A stretch of 64,000 nucleotides of DNA from Falsirhodobacter flavus (lineage in GTDB: Bacteria > Pseudomonadota > Alphaproteobacteria > Rhodobacterales > Rhodobacteraceae), in contig JARWBI010000002.1 in assembly GCA_029846755.1 (NCBI GenBank), forward strand, positions 62,001-126,000, written 5' to 3'. Position numbers and translations under genes: made by a program. Every line of letters starts with the position of its first letter. Within the stretch, counting starts at the first letter, position 1. This document shows, one piece after another, positions 45,664-54,899 of this stretch. The notes under the pieces are model-generated. The model did not search any database. It was not told where the DNA came from and saw nothing but the letters and a program-made list of their open reading frames with translations.

Positions 45664-48051
45664 ATGAAATTCACCCTCTCCTGGCTCAAAACCCATCTCG
45701 ACACCCAAGCCAGCCTCGATGACATCGCCTATGCCCTGACCGATCTGGGGCTGGAGGTGGAGGGCATCCACGACCCCGCCTCGAAGCTGAAAAGCTTTAC
45801 GCTGGCCAAGGTTCTGCAGGCAGAGCAGCATCCCGATGCCGACCGTCTGCGCGTCTGCCGCGTGATGACCGACGAGGGCGAGAAGCAGATCGTCTGCGGT
45901 GCGCCCAACGCGCGCGAGGGGATCACGGTCGTTTTGTGCAAACCGGGCGACTATGTGCCGGGCATCGACACCACGCTGGGTGTCGGCAAGATTCGCGGCG
46001 TCGAATCCCACGGCATGATGGCGTCCGAGCGTGAGCTGGAGCTGTCGGAAGAACATGACGGCATCATCGAGCTTTCCTCGGGCGAGGTCGGGCAGAAGTT
46101 CACCGACTGGCTGGCCGCGAACGCGCCCGAAAAGATCGACCCGATGATCCATATCAAGATCACGCCGAACCGCCCCGATGCGCTGGGCGTGCGCGGCATC
46201 GCGCGCGATCTGGCGGCGCGGGGTCTCGGCACCTTGAAGCCTTTGGCGGTCGAACCCGTCGCGGGACAGTTCCCGAACCCGATCACGGTGCGGCTGGAGA
46301 CCGAGGCTTGCCCCCTGTTCGCGGGCCGAGTGATCCGGGGCGTGACGAACGGTCCCTCGCCTGCATGGCTGCAAGCGCGGCTGAAGGCGATCGGGCTGCG
46401 TCCGATCTCGGCATTGGTGGACATCACCAACTTCTTCACCTTCGATCTGAACCGCCCCCTGCATGTCTTCGACGCGGCCAAGGTGGCGGGCGATCTGGTC
46501 GTGCGAGGCGCGCAGGAGGGGGAAACCCTGCTGGCGCTGGACGGCAAGAACTATGCCCTGCGCGCCGGGATGGTCGTGATTGCGGACGATAGCGGCGTCG
46601 AATCCCTTGGCGGGATCATGGGCGGCGAGGCTTCGGGCTGCGACGAGACGACCACGGATGTCTATCTGGAGGCCGCCTATTTCGACCCGATCACCACGGC
46701 AACCACGGGCCGCGCGCTGAAGATCAACTCCGACGCGCGGTATCGCTTCGAGCGTGGCATCGATCCGGCCTTCACCGTGGGCGGGATCGAACTTGCGACG
46801 CGCATGATCCTCGATCTGTGCGGCGGCACCCCGTCCGAGGTGCAGGTCGCGGGCGCGGTGCCGGACACCGCCCGCGCCTATCGTCTGGACACCGACCGCG
46901 TGGTTTCGCTGGTCGGGATGGAGATCGCGGCGCAGGAACAGCGCGCGACGCTGGAAGCGCTCGGCTTCCGGCTGGAGGGCGACATGGCCCATGTGCCGTC
47001 CTGGCGCCCCGACGTTCTGGGAGAGGCCGACTTGATCGAGGAGATCGCCCGCGTCGCCTCGCTGACCAAGCTTCAGGGCAAGCCCCTGCCCCGCGCAGTT
47101 GCGGGCGTGCCGCTGCCGATCCTGACCCCGCTGCAACAGCGCGAAAAGGCGGCGCGGCGAACGCTGGCGGCTTTGGGTTACAACGAATGCGTCACCTACA
47201 GCTTCATCAACGCCGGTGACGCCGCGCTGTTCGGCGGCGGCACGGATGCGGTGCGGGTGGAAAACCCCATCAGCAGTGAAATGACGCATCTGCGGCCCGA
47301 CCTGCTGCCCGGCCTGCTGCGGGCCGCTGCCCGCAATCAGGCGCGCGGCTTTGCCGACATGGCGCTTTTCGAGGTCGGCCCCGCCTTTGCGGGCGGCGAA
47401 CCGGGCGAGCAGGTGCTGCTGGCGACCGGACTTCTGGTCGGTGCCAGTGCCCAGCGCGACACCTATGGCTCGCGCCGCGCGCTGGACGTGTTCGACGCCA
47501 AGGCCGATGCCGAGGCGGTTCTGGCCGCCATCGGTGCGCCCGCCAAGGTTCAGGTCAGCCGCAAGGTCGCAGGCTGGTGGCATCCGGGGCGGTCGGGCGT
47601 GATCGGCCTTGGCCCGAACGCGATGGCGACCTTTGGCGAGGTGCATCCGCGCATCCTGAACGCGCTGGACGTGAAGGGCCCCGCGGTCGCCTTCACGATC
47701 CAGATCGCCAATATCCCGCTGCCCAAGGTCAAGACGCCGACGCGCCCCGCGCTGAAAATCTCGGACCTGCAGGCGGTGGAGCGGGACTTCGCCTTCGTCG
47801 TCGATGCCGGAACCGAGGCTCTGGCGCTGGTGAATGCGGCGGCGGGAGCGGACAAGGCGCTGATCGAAAGCGTGCGCGTGTTCGATCAGTTCGCGTCCGA
47901 AGCGCAGAAGGCCGAAGGCAAGAAGTCGCTGGCGATCACCGTGCGCCTGCAACCCGAAGGCAAGACGCTGACCGACAAGGATATCGAGGCGGTCAGCGCG
48001 AAGATCGTGGAGAAGGTGGCGAAAGCGACCGGGGCTGCCCTGCGGTCCTAG
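45664..48051 (+). CDS. pheT: Phenylalanyl-tRNA synthetase beta subunit
   Basis: 795 residues, the usual length. An N-terminal tRNA-binding EMAP-like domain (about 40-150) with KVLQAEQHPDADRLRVC and GVESHGMMASE, then the B3/4 editing domain (RPISALVDITNFFTFDL), the B5 domain and the C-terminal FDX-ACB anticodon-binding domain (VERDFAFVVD...LTVRLQPEGKTLTDKDI-type). Domains appear intact. Its 3' end overlaps the convergent DUF1523 gene by four bases. Confidence 0.97.
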   Translation: MKFTLSWLKTHLDTQASLDDIAYALTDLGLEVEGIHDPASKLKSFTLAKVLQAEQHPDADRLRVCRVMTDEGEKQIVCGAPNAREGITVVLCKPGDYVPGIDTTLGVGKIRGVESHGMMASERELELSEEHDGIIELSSGEVGQKFTDWLAANAPEKIDPMIHIKITPNRPDALGVRGIARDLAARGLGTLKPLAVEPVAGQFPNPITVRLETEACPLFAGRVIRGVTNGPSPAWLQARLKAIGLRPISALVDITNFFTFDLNRPLHVFDAAKVAGDLVVRGAQEGETLLALDGKNYALRAGMVVIADDSGVESLGGIMGGEASGCDETTTDVYLEAAYFDPITTATTGRALKINSDARYRFERGIDPAFTVGGIELATRMILDLCGGTPSEVQVAGAVPDTARAYRLDTDRVVSLVGMEIAAQEQRATLEALGFRLEGDMAHVPSWRPDVLGEADLIEEIARVASLTKLQGKPLPRAVAGVPLPILTPLQQREKAARRTLAALGYNECVTYSFINAGDAALFGGGTDAVRVENPISSEMTHLRPDLLPGLLRAAARNQARGFADMALFEVGPAFAGGEPGEQVLLATGLLVGASAQRDTYGSRRALDVFDAKADAEAVLAAIGAPAKVQVSRKVAGWWHPGRSGVIGLGPNAMATFGEVHPRILNALDVKGPAVAFTIQIANIPLPKVKTPTRPALKISDLQAVERDFAFVVDAGTEALALVNAAAGADKALIESVRVFDQFASEAQKAEGKKSLAITVRLQPEGKTLTDKDIEAVSAKIVEKVAKATGAALRS

Positions 48052-48656
48052 TTGCGGAACCAGCGCCAGAAGCGCGAGCGGATGCCGTCGGTGCGGTCCC
48101 CCACATCGTCGGCAAACCGCCGCCCGGCCATCACGACCAGCCGCCAGACGGTCAGGATCAGCGCCAGAAGCGCCCCGACGGTGATGATCGCGGGCCAGGG
48201 GAACAGCTTCACGTCCGGCCCCTCGACGGTGCGGACAGACAGCGCGTTGGGATAGACGGACAGCCACGCCATCCGCCAGCCGTAATGGGTGATCGCCACC
48301 CATTCCGGCTGGCCTTGGGTCGATTTGCGATCCGCCGCCTGCGCCTGCAGGTTGGAGCTGTCATACTTGAAGTAGGGCGGCCAGACCCAGCCCGTATCCT
48401 CGTTGCGATAGACGATGGGCTTGCCGTTCGGGCGCACCGCCTCGATGAAAAAGATGTCGCGGTTCTGCCCGCCCTGCGCGTTCGTGCCGCTGTCGGACGA
48501 AGCATAGAACATCCAGTTCGATCCGATGGTCGTCAGCCGGTTGTAGGTGTTGGTGATCCGCACAACGTCCCGCTGCGGCAGGGTATAGTTCAGGAACCCC
48601 GCAACCAGCAGCCCCAGCACCGTCAGGATGCCCCATTTCACATATCGCATCGACAT
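48048..48656 (-). CDS. DUF1523 family membrane protein
   Basis: 202 residues: an N-terminal membrane helix (KWGILTVLGLLVAGFLNY), a periplasmic DUF1523 domain (LPQRDVVRITNTYNRL, FFIEAVRPNGKPIVYRNEDT), a second helix (WPAIITVGALLALILTVWRL) and a short basic tail. The function is unknown; the family is prominent in Rhodobacteraceae. Read in the same direction as the small membrane protein just upstream (three-base gap). Confidence 0.88.
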   Translation of the reverse strand: MSMRYVKWGILTVLGLLVAGFLNYTLPQRDVVRITNTYNRLTTIGSNWMFYASSDSGTNAQGGQNRDIFFIEAVRPNGKPIVYRNEDTGWVWPPYFKYDSSNLQAQAADRKSTQGQPEWVAITHYGWRMAWLSVYPNALSVRTVEGPDVKLFPWPAIITVGALLALILTVWRLVVMAGRRFADDVGDRTDGIRSRFWRWFRN

Positions 48657-48659
48657 CCC

Positions 48660-48902
48660 CTATTCATTGTTCATCCACCATACGGCCACCCCGAACACTG
48701 CGCTCGGGATCGCATAGACCATCACGGGCAGCCAGCGGCGCAGGCCACGCTGGTATTCTGCCATGCCTTCTTCGACAGAAACATGATCGTCATGGCGCCG
48801 TTCCAGCCAGCGCCGATGACGCGAGCGCAGGATGATCGTCAGCGTCAGATAAAGGATCGTCAACCCGAAGAACCCGAGGATCAGGAACCGCAGGAAGACC
48901 AT
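48660..48902 (-). CDS. Small membrane protein of unknown function
   Basis: 80 residues with two predicted helices (FLRFLILGFFGLTILYLTLT and LPVMVYAIPSAVFGVAVWWM) flanking a short Arg/His/Asp-rich cytoplasmic segment (RSRHRRWLERRHDDH). The family is not recognised. It is placed between panC and the DUF1523 gene, three bases from each, so it is likely co-transcribed with panB-panC. Confidence 0.75.
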   Translation of the reverse strand: MVFLRFLILGFFGLTILYLTLTIILRSRHRRWLERRHDDHVSVEEGMAEYQRGLRRWLPVMVYAIPSAVFGVAVWWMNNE

Positions 48903-48905
48903 CCG

Positions 48906-49679
48906 TCACACCGCCATGTTGTCGATCAGCCTGACCCCGTCCAGCGTTGCCGCGACCAGAACGCGCCGCACACCGCCCAGATCGGCAATCTCCAGATAGT
49001 CGATGCTTTCAAACCCCGCCGCAAGGATTTCCGCCCGCGCGCGGTCCAGATCGCCGGTCCGCGCCACCTGCATCGCGCGATACAGCGCCGGAGCCTTCGC
49101 CCGCGCGTCGGGCGACAGGCGGGCGTTGCGGGACGACATCGCCAGCCCGTCCGCCTCGCGCAGCGTGGGGCAGCCGACGATGATGACGGGCAGGTTCAGA
49201 TCCGCCACCAGACGCCGCACGACCTGAAGCTGCTGCCAGTCCTTTTCGCCGAAGTATGCGCGGTCGGCGCGGGTCATCCCGAACAGCTTGGTCACCACCG
49301 TCGCAACGCCGTCGAAATGGCCGGGACGGTGCGCGCCCTCCAACGGCTCGCTGACGCCGGAAACCGAGACCGTGGTCGCGAACCCATCCGGATAGACTTC
49401 TTCGGGCAGCGGGGCGAAGATCGCATCCACCCCTTCGGCCGCCAGCAACGCGGCGTCGCTTTCCTCGGTCCGGGGGTATTTCGCCAGATCGTCGGGGTTG
49501 TTGAACTGGGTCGGGTTCACGAAGATCGTGACGATCACCCGGTCGCATTCGGCCTTGGCGGCCCGCACGAGGCTCAGATGCCCGTCATGCAGCGCACCCA
49601 TGGTCGGCACGACACCGACCGTGGCAGGACGCCAGCCCGCGACGGTTTCGCGCAGGTCGGAACCGCGGCGCAGGATCAT
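48906..49679 (-). CDS. panC: Pantothenate synthetase (pantoate-beta-alanine ligase)
   Basis: ATP-dependent joining of pantoate and beta-alanine to give pantothenate. 257 residues, a little short of the common 280. The nucleotidyl-transferase motif [14 protein letters not shown] is near residue 26, and [30 protein letters not shown] and [10 protein letters not shown] follow. The ATG overlaps the panB stop by four bases. Confidence 0.95.
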   Translation of the reverse strand: MILRRGSDLRETVAGWRPATVGVVPTMGALHDGHLSLVRAAKAECDRVIVTIFVNPTQFNNPDDLAKYPRTEESDAALLAAEGVDAIFAPLPEEVYPDGFATTVSVSGVSEPLEGAHRPGHFDGVATVVTKLFGMTRADRAYFGEKDWQQLQVVRRLVADLNLPVIIVGCPTLREADGLAMSSRNARLSPDARAKAPALYRAMQVARTGDLDRARAEILAAGFESIDYLEIADLGGVRRVLVAATLDGVRLIDNMAV

Positions 49680-50488
49680 GTATCGAAACTGTGTTCGGGC
49701 GCGGGGAACGTCCGCGCACGCACCTCGGCGGCATAACCTTCGATGGCGCGGTCGGCGGCCTCGGCCAGATTGCCGAAGCGTTTGACGAATTTCGGGCGGA
49801 AGTCGGTGAACATGCCAAGCATGTCATCCACCACCAGCACCTGCCCGTCGCAATCCTTGCCCGCGCCGATGCCGATGGTGGGGATCGCCACCGCCTCGGT
49901 GATCTCGCGCGCCAGACCCTGCGGCACCTTTTCCAACACCACGGCAAAAGCGCCCGCATCCGCCACGGCCTTCGCATCGGCCAGCACGCGTGCGGCATCC
50001 TCGCCGCGCCCCTGCACCTTGTAGCCGCCAAGCGCGTTCACCGCCTGCGGCGTCAGCCCGATATGCGCCATGACCGGGACCCCCCGCGCGGTCAGAAAGG
50101 CGATCGTCTCGGCCATATGGACGCCGCCCTCCAGCTTGACCGCCGCAGCCCCGGTTTCGGCCAGAAGGCGCGAGGCGTTGCGGAAGGCTTGCGCCGGGCT
50201 TTCCTCGAAGCTGCCGAAGGGAAGGTCGATCACGCACATCGCAGCCGTCAGCCCGCGCATCACCGCCTGACCGTGGGCGATCATCATCTCCATCGTGACA
50301 GCCAGCGTGGACGGCAGGCCGTAGACGACCATCCCAAGGCTGTCGCCCACCAGCGCGATGTCGCAATGCGCATCGACCAGTTTCGCGACGGGGGTGGTAT
50401 AGGCGGTCAGGACGACCAGCGGCGTGCCGCCCTTGCGGGCCTCGATATCCGGCGGAAGAATCCCGCGTTTGGCGGTGCTTGCGCTCAT
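49676..50488 (-). CDS. panB: 3-methyl-2-oxobutanoate hydroxymethyltransferase
   Basis: First committed step of pantothenate synthesis: adds hydroxymethyl to 2-oxoisovalerate, making ketopantoate. 270 residues. [16 protein letters not shown], the metal Asp in [37 protein letters not shown] and [15 protein letters not shown] are conserved. ATG at 50488 follows GGAGGCAAAGAC; the longer open frame upstream overlaps the divergent cupin gene and is not coding. Confidence 0.96.
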   Translation of the reverse strand: MSASTAKRGILPPDIEARKGGTPLVVLTAYTTPVAKLVDAHCDIALVGDSLGMVVYGLPSTLAVTMEMMIAHGQAVMRGLTAAMCVIDLPFGSFEESPAQAFRNASRLLAETGAAAVKLEGGVHMAETIAFLTARGVPVMAHIGLTPQAVNALGGYKVQGRGEDAARVLADAKAVADAGAFAVVLEKVPQGLAREITEAVAIPTIGIGAGKDCDGQVLVVDDMLGMFTDFRPKFVKRFGNLAEAADRAIEGYAAEVRARTFPAPEHSFDT

Positions 50489-50591
50489 GTCTTTGCCTCC
50501 GGTCGTTTGGCGCGGGTTATATCGGCGGGGTTTGCGGGGTTCCAGCGAAACTTGCCCTCTGCCATGATCGGCCAAAACCCCGGAGAATGAC

Positions 50592-50930
50592 ATGACCCTG
50601 CTTGCCCCCGTCAGCCGCGACGGCATCACACCGGAAGTAAACCGCCCCGCCCCCGAAAAGGTGCTGGCAGGCGACCCGGTCCACACCACATGGAACATGG
50701 ACGAGATCGACGGTCTGTTCTGCGGCATGTGGCATTCGACCCCCGGCAAGTGGCGCATCAGCTACTCCGAGTGGGAGTATGTGCATATCCGCGAGGGCAT
50801 CTCGGTGCTGACCGGCGCGGACGGCATCCCGGTCACGCTTCGGGCCGGAGACAGCTATGTCATCCGGCCCGGTTTCGAAGGCACGTGGGAAGTGGTGGAA
50901 GCCACCCTGAAGGATTACGTCATCCGGTGA
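50592..50930 (+). CDS. Cupin-fold protein (DUF861 / cupin_3)
   Basis: A 112-residue single-domain cupin. [21 protein letters not shown] and the second barrel motif [21 protein letters not shown] match the EutQ-like/DUF861 group, small proteins often called (S)-ureidoglycine aminohydrolase-like. The function is unknown. It is divergent from panB; its 3' end overlaps the L,D-transpeptidase gene by eleven bases. Confidence 0.83.
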   Translation: MTLLAPVSRDGITPEVNRPAPEKVLAGDPVHTTWNMDEIDGLFCGMWHSTPGKWRISYSEWEYVHIREGISVLTGADGIPVTLRAGDSYVIRPGFEGTWEVVEATLKDYVIR

Positions 50931-51639
50931 CTTCGGAAACGAGGAGCGGCGGCTGGATGTCGCCATCCTCGTCGTCGAACCATTCGCCTTCCAGGCGGCG
51001 GCTTTCCTCCAGCGAGCGGACCTTCACCCGTGCGCCGCGATCAACATTGTTGTAAAGGTGGATGATGTCCTGGTTGAACAGCCGGATGCAGCCTGCCGAG
51101 GTTGCCCGACCGACCGATGCGTTGTCGATCGTGCCGTGGATGCGATACATCGTGTCCTTGCCGTTGCGGTAAAGATACAGCGCCCGCGCGCCCAGCGGGT
51201 TTTCGAGCCCGCCTTCCAGCCCGCCCGCGAATTCGGCGTAAAGCTCCGGCATCTGGCGGATCATGTTCTGCGTCGGCGTCCATCCCGGCCATTCGCGTTT
51301 CGCGCCGACGGTCGTCTGCCCGCGCAGCGCCCGCCCCTCCGGCCCGGTGCCGATGGCATAGCGCGTCGCCCGACCGCCCTCATGCACGTGATAGAGCTTG
51401 CGCGCATGTGTATCGACCACGAGGGTCCCCGGCGCCTCGCCGCCCTCGTAATCCACCTCTTGCCGCACCGAATGCTCGTTCAGGAAACGCGGATGCACGG
51501 CGGGGATCAGGATGTCGCCATCCTGCACGGCGGCGTATTCCGGGTGCTGCGGCGGCATCATCGGGATCGGCGCGCTGGCGCAGGCGCCAAGAAGGACAAG
51601 CGAGAGGGCGGCGGCCAAGGGGCGGAATGGAATGTTCAA
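50920..51639 (-). CDS. L,D-transpeptidase (YkuD) lipoprotein
   Basis: A periplasmic peptidoglycan cross-linking or protein-anchoring enzyme, 239 residues. The signal and lipobox LALAAALSLVLLGAC-type region ends in Cys near residue 19. The YkuD domain carries HGTIDNASVGRATSAGCIRLF, with catalytic Cys and the conserved Ser/Arg; the usual His before Gly-Cys is Ala. The frame opens at 51744, but TTG at 51639 is chosen because only that start gives a lipoprotein signal; no clear Shine-Dalgarno is visible. Directly downstream of fliP. Confidence 0.8.
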   Translation of the reverse strand: MNIPFRPLAAALSLVLLGACASAPIPMMPPQHPEYAAVQDGDILIPAVHPRFLNEHSVRQEVDYEGGEAPGTLVVDTHARKLYHVHEGGRATRYAIGTGPEGRALRGQTTVGAKREWPGWTPTQNMIRQMPELYAEFAGGLEGGLENPLGARALYLYRNGKDTMYRIHGTIDNASVGRATSAGCIRLFNQDIIHLYNNVDRGARVKVRSLEESRRLEGEWFDDEDGDIQPPLLVSEVTG

Positions 51640-51736
51640 AGGGGTATCCGACTTCTGCTGATATGCCCACAGGAAGTGGCGCGCGCCGCCCGAGGTCAAC
51701 CCCGCACGCCGCCTTTCCCGCCAAGTGGTGCCGAAA

Positions 51737-52447
51737 CTACCCATAGCTGCGCACCAGCGCCCCCGAGATCAGCGCCCATCCATCTGCCACCACGAAGAAG
51801 GCCAGCTTGAACGGCAGCGACACGATGGCGGGCGGCACCATCATCATCCCCATCGACATCAGGACCGCCGAAACCACCAGATCTATGATGAGGAACGGCA
51901 GGAAGACCAGAAACCCGATCTCGAACGCGCGCTGGATCTCCGACAAAAGGAAGGACGGCACCAGCAGCGACAGCGGCGCATCCACCGGGGCGGTTTCGGC
52001 CACCGGGCGCAGCGATTGCAGCGTCTGGAATGCGTCGGGGTCCAGCCTTGCCGCCATGAACTCGCGGAACGGCTGCACGATGGCGGGCCATGCGGCCTCC
52101 AGCGTCATGCGGCCGTCGGACAAAGGCTGCACCCCTTCGGCCCATGACCGCATCAGCACCGGGTCCATGACATACCATGTCAGGAACAGCGCCAGCGACA
52201 CGATCAGCATGTTGGGCGGCGCCTGTTGCAGCCCGATGGCTTGGCGCAGGATCGACAGCACTGTCACAATGAACGGAAAGCACGTCACCATCACCGCGAT
52301 CCCCGGCACGAGGCTGAGCAGCGTGATCAGCGCGATCAACTGCACCGACCGCCCCGCCAGCGATGTCCCGTCGCCAAGGTTCAGCGTCACCTCCTGCGCC
52401 AGCGCGGGCGAAGCGGCGAAGACCAGCAGCAGCGCCAGTAGCCTCAC
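51737..52447 (-). CDS. fliP: Flagellar type III export protein FliP
   Basis: Core pore subunit of the flagellar type III secretion gate. 236 residues, with a cleavable signal (MRLLALLLVFAASPALAQ) as in most FliP. Helical blocks LIALITLLSLVPGIAVMVTCFPFIV and the C-terminal VLMSMGMMMVPPAIVSLPFKL are the family signatures. Overlaps fliN by four bases. The last gene of the leftward flagellar operon. Confidence 0.95.
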   Translation of the reverse strand: MRLLALLLVFAASPALAQEVTLNLGDGTSLAGRSVQLIALITLLSLVPGIAVMVTCFPFIVTVLSILRQAIGLQQAPPNMLIVSLALFLTWYVMDPVLMRSWAEGVQPLSDGRMTLEAAWPAIVQPFREFMAARLDPDAFQTLQSLRPVAETAPVDAPLSLLVPSFLLSEIQRAFEIGFLVFLPFLIIDLVVSAVLMSMGMMMVPPAIVSLPFKLAFFVVADGWALISGALVRSYG

Positions 52448-52698
52448 AGCCCGCCCCGCAGCGAGGCGACTTCGGTCAGGCGGACGGAAAGCTGCCCCTC
52501 CTTCTCCTCCAACTCTCCGCGCGCGATCAGGCGGTCGCCGACGTAAAGCTCCACCGGGTCGTCCACCTTGCGGTCCAGCGTCAGCACCGCCTCGCGCCCA
52601 AGCCGCAAGAGGTCGCGCACCGGCAGCCGCGCGCGCCCGACCGAGATCGTGATTTCGATCGGCACCTGCGAGAATGGGCTTTCGGTCATCTCATCCAT
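52444..52698 (-). CDS. fliN: Flagellar motor switch protein FliN
   Basis: An 84-residue short FliN of the C-ring, essentially one SpoA domain: VPIEITISVGRARLPVRDLL and PVELYVGDRLIARGELEEKEG. Starts MDEM at 52698 or, less likely, at the second Met (52689). It overlaps the fliH stop by eight bases in the first case. Other switch genes (fliM, fliG) are not in the window. Confidence 0.9.
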   Translation of the reverse strand: MDEMTESPFSQVPIEITISVGRARLPVRDLLRLGREAVLTLDRKVDDPVELYVGDRLIARGELEEKEGQLSVRLTEVASLRGGL

Positions 52699-53272
52699 AC
52701 ATGCGCTCCTGTTCGTTCGGCGCGAAGAAGCCGCGCAGGGCGGCGGTGATCGTGTGGGTCGCGCGGGTCAGATCGACGCGCGTCTCGGTCTGGCCCAGCC
52801 GAAGCTGAACCGCGCCTTGGGGCAGTGCAGCGTCCTGCACCGCCTCCAATGGAAAGGGGCATTCGGCCAGCACGCGGGCAATGGCATCCGCCGCGTCCGG
52901 GTGATGGGCGACCCGGATCGGCGTCTCGGCCAGCCCTTCGGCCATCGGCATCAGCGCCTCCGCCACGACGGGGGCCAGCGCCTCGCGGGCGATCTCGGGC
53001 AGCAGGGGTGCGGCGATCTGTTCGAACACGGGGCGCAGGGCAGACAGCACATGCGCCCGCGCCTCGTGGAAGGTGAAGGCAAGGTCGGCAAGGTTGCGCT
53101 TCGCCTCCGCCTCGTGCCTGTGTCGCGCGGCTTCCGCCTCGGATGCCGCCTCGGCGCGGCCCGCGGCAAGACCCTCGGCATAGGCGGCGCGGCGGACTTC
53201 CTCCATCGCGGCGCGGTCGGTGACAACGGTGTCGTCCTCGGTCTCGAAGACCTCCAGCCTCAGCGCGATCAT
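52691..53272 (-). CDS. fliH: FliH-like flagellar export regulator
   Basis: A 193-residue soluble protein. A charged Ala/Glu/Arg coiled coil (YAEGLAAGRAEAASEAEAA, the GxxxG-type repeats typical of FliH) is followed by a helical C-terminal domain (VRVDLTRATHTITAALRGF region). FliH holds the FliI ATPase in check in the export apparatus. Sequence similarity is loose; the assignment rests on repeats, size and position between fliF and fliN. Confidence 0.75.
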   Translation of the reverse strand: MIALRLEVFETEDDTVVTDRAAMEEVRRAAYAEGLAAGRAEAASEAEAARHRHEAEAKRNLADLAFTFHEARAHVLSALRPVFEQIAAPLLPEIAREALAPVVAEALMPMAEGLAETPIRVAHHPDAADAIARVLAECPFPLEAVQDAALPQGAVQLRLGQTETRVDLTRATHTITAALRGFFAPNEQERMYG

Positions 53273-54777
53273 GCGCGCCCCCTGTTCATCCAGTCGCGCA
53301 GGATCTCGACCGATTCGACCTGCCTTGCGTCGATCAGGCGGCGCAGCCGGTCCACCGGATTTTCCGGCTCGGGTTCGTGGTCGTCATCCGCGATCTCTCC
53401 GTCCAGCACACGTGTGGCGCCGGGCAGCGCCAAGGGCGGCTCCATCGGGATCGGCACCGGCTCGCGCTTCGTGGTCAGGATCGGACGCAGCACGAACAGA
53501 CCCAGCACCAGCACGACAAAAGCCAGCACGGCAAGCTGAATCGCCGTCATCAGATCGAACCCGCCAAGGCTGGCCAGCAGCCCCCCCTCGGCCAGCGTGC
53601 CGAGTTCCGCCGGGGTCTGGAATTGCAGCGACCGCAGCGTCAGCACATCCCCCCGCGCCGTGTCCAACCCCACGGCCGAGGCGACCAGATCATGCAACAC
53701 TGCCAGCTCCTCGGGCGTGCGTTCAGCCCAGCCATCCGGCCCTTGCACGCCATCGACCAGCACGGCGACGCTGATCTTGCGGATGTCGCCCGGCGCGCGC
53801 AGAACCTCGCGCTGCGTCTCGGAGACTTCGTAATTCACCATCTCGCGCGATTCGGAGGCTTGGCTCTGCCCCGACGGTCCTGCCGCCGCGTCGCCCTCGG
53901 GCAGGTTCGAGGCGACCGTCACATCCCCCGCAGGCCGCGTGTCGTTGCTGGTCTTGGTCGTCGCCTCGGACGAGATCGCGACCCGCCCCTGCGGATCGAA
54001 TCGCCGCTCGGAAATCTGTTCGGACGCGGTTTCGACATCGACCGATACCTCGACCACCGCGCGCCCCGGCCCGACGCGAGCGGCCAGCAGGCGTTCGACA
54101 TTGGCGCGCAGGTGATCCGCGCGGTCGGTCGCGACCGGCGCTTCGGCCGCGTCGATCAGACCGCCGACGCTGTCGATTACCGAAACATCCTCGGCTTTCA
54201 TGCCGGACACCGCCGCCGCGACCAGATGCTTCAGCGCCTTGGCCTGCGCCGGGGGCAGCGTTCCGTCGGCGGTTCCCACCGTCACGCTGGCGGTCGGGCG
54301 GGAATCGCGCCGGAAAGGTTGGGTGCCGTCCTGCGCGATATGCACGCGGGCCGACCGGATGCCGGGATTGGCAAGGATCGTGCGGGCCAGCTCCCCCTCT
54401 TTGGCGCGCAGGTAAGCGGCGTCGAACATCTGCGAGGTGGTGCCGAAGCCCGAAAGCCCGTCGAGCAATTCATACCCCGTCCCGCTGCTGGCTGGCAGCC
54501 CTTCGGTTGCCAGCATCATGCGAAGCTGGTCGCGCATTGCGGCATCGACACGGATCGAATCGCCCTGCACCTCGTAAGCCGCGCCGCTCTGTTCCAGCGC
54601 CGCTACGACCTCCCCCGCCGCACGCGAATCGAGGCCCGAATACAGCAGTGCCATGTTGGGGGCCGAGGCGATGCGCGAAAGCGCCAGAACCGCCGCGAAC
54701 ATGGCCACAGTAGCCCCCACGACCGCCATCCGGCGCATCATCGACAGCGATTTCCACAAGGATATGAGGTTTTGCAC
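53269..54777 (-). CDS. fliF: Flagellar MS-ring protein FliF
   Basis: 502 residues, shorter than the common 540-570. First helix MRRMAVVGATVAMFAAVLAL (about 14-33), the ring-building motifs LYSGLDSRAAGEVVAALEQSG, LPASSGTGYELLDG and ARVHIAQDGTQPFRRDSRPTA, and the second helix (IQLAVLAFVVLVLGLFVL) near 440 are clear. GTG at 54777 is the start. The first gene of the leftward operon fliF-fliH-fliN-fliP, 60 bases from the CtrA-like box. Confidence 0.94.
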   Translation of the reverse strand: MQNLISLWKSLSMMRRMAVVGATVAMFAAVLALSRIASAPNMALLYSGLDSRAAGEVVAALEQSGAAYEVQGDSIRVDAAMRDQLRMMLATEGLPASSGTGYELLDGLSGFGTTSQMFDAAYLRAKEGELARTILANPGIRSARVHIAQDGTQPFRRDSRPTASVTVGTADGTLPPAQAKALKHLVAAAVSGMKAEDVSVIDSVGGLIDAAEAPVATDRADHLRANVERLLAARVGPGRAVVEVSVDVETASEQISERRFDPQGRVAISSEATTKTSNDTRPAGDVTVASNLPEGDAAAGPSGQSQASESREMVNYEVSETQREVLRAPGDIRKISVAVLVDGVQGPDGWAERTPEELAVLHDLVASAVGLDTARGDVLTLRSLQFQTPAELGTLAEGGLLASLGGFDLMTAIQLAVLAFVVLVLGLFVLRPILTTKREPVPIPMEPPLALPGATRVLDGEIADDDHEPEPENPVDRLRRLIDARQVESVEILRDWMNRGRA

Positions 54778-54836
54778 GCGCGGCTCCGATCCCGGGGGCG
54801 TTCTGCCCCGTCACGGTGAACATTCCCCGAACTGCC

Positions 54837-54851
54837 TTAACAATCGGTTAG
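54837..54851. promoter_or_regulatory. CtrA-like binding box in the fliF/fliL divergent region
   Basis: TTAA-CAATCGG-TTAG matches the CtrA full site (TTAA-N7-TTAA) at seven of eight bases. Centred between the two divergent flagellar operons, 60 bases from the fliF start and about 49 from fliL. Confidence 0.6.
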
Positions 54852-54899
54852 TGGACTCGGGGCTATAGCTGGCGGCAACGCAGAATGCCGGAGACGAAG

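Noticed and set aside
45571-48303. A roughly 910-codon open frame antisense to pheT
   Set aside because: Same shadow effect in high-GC DNA; pheT has full domain architecture on the plus strand.
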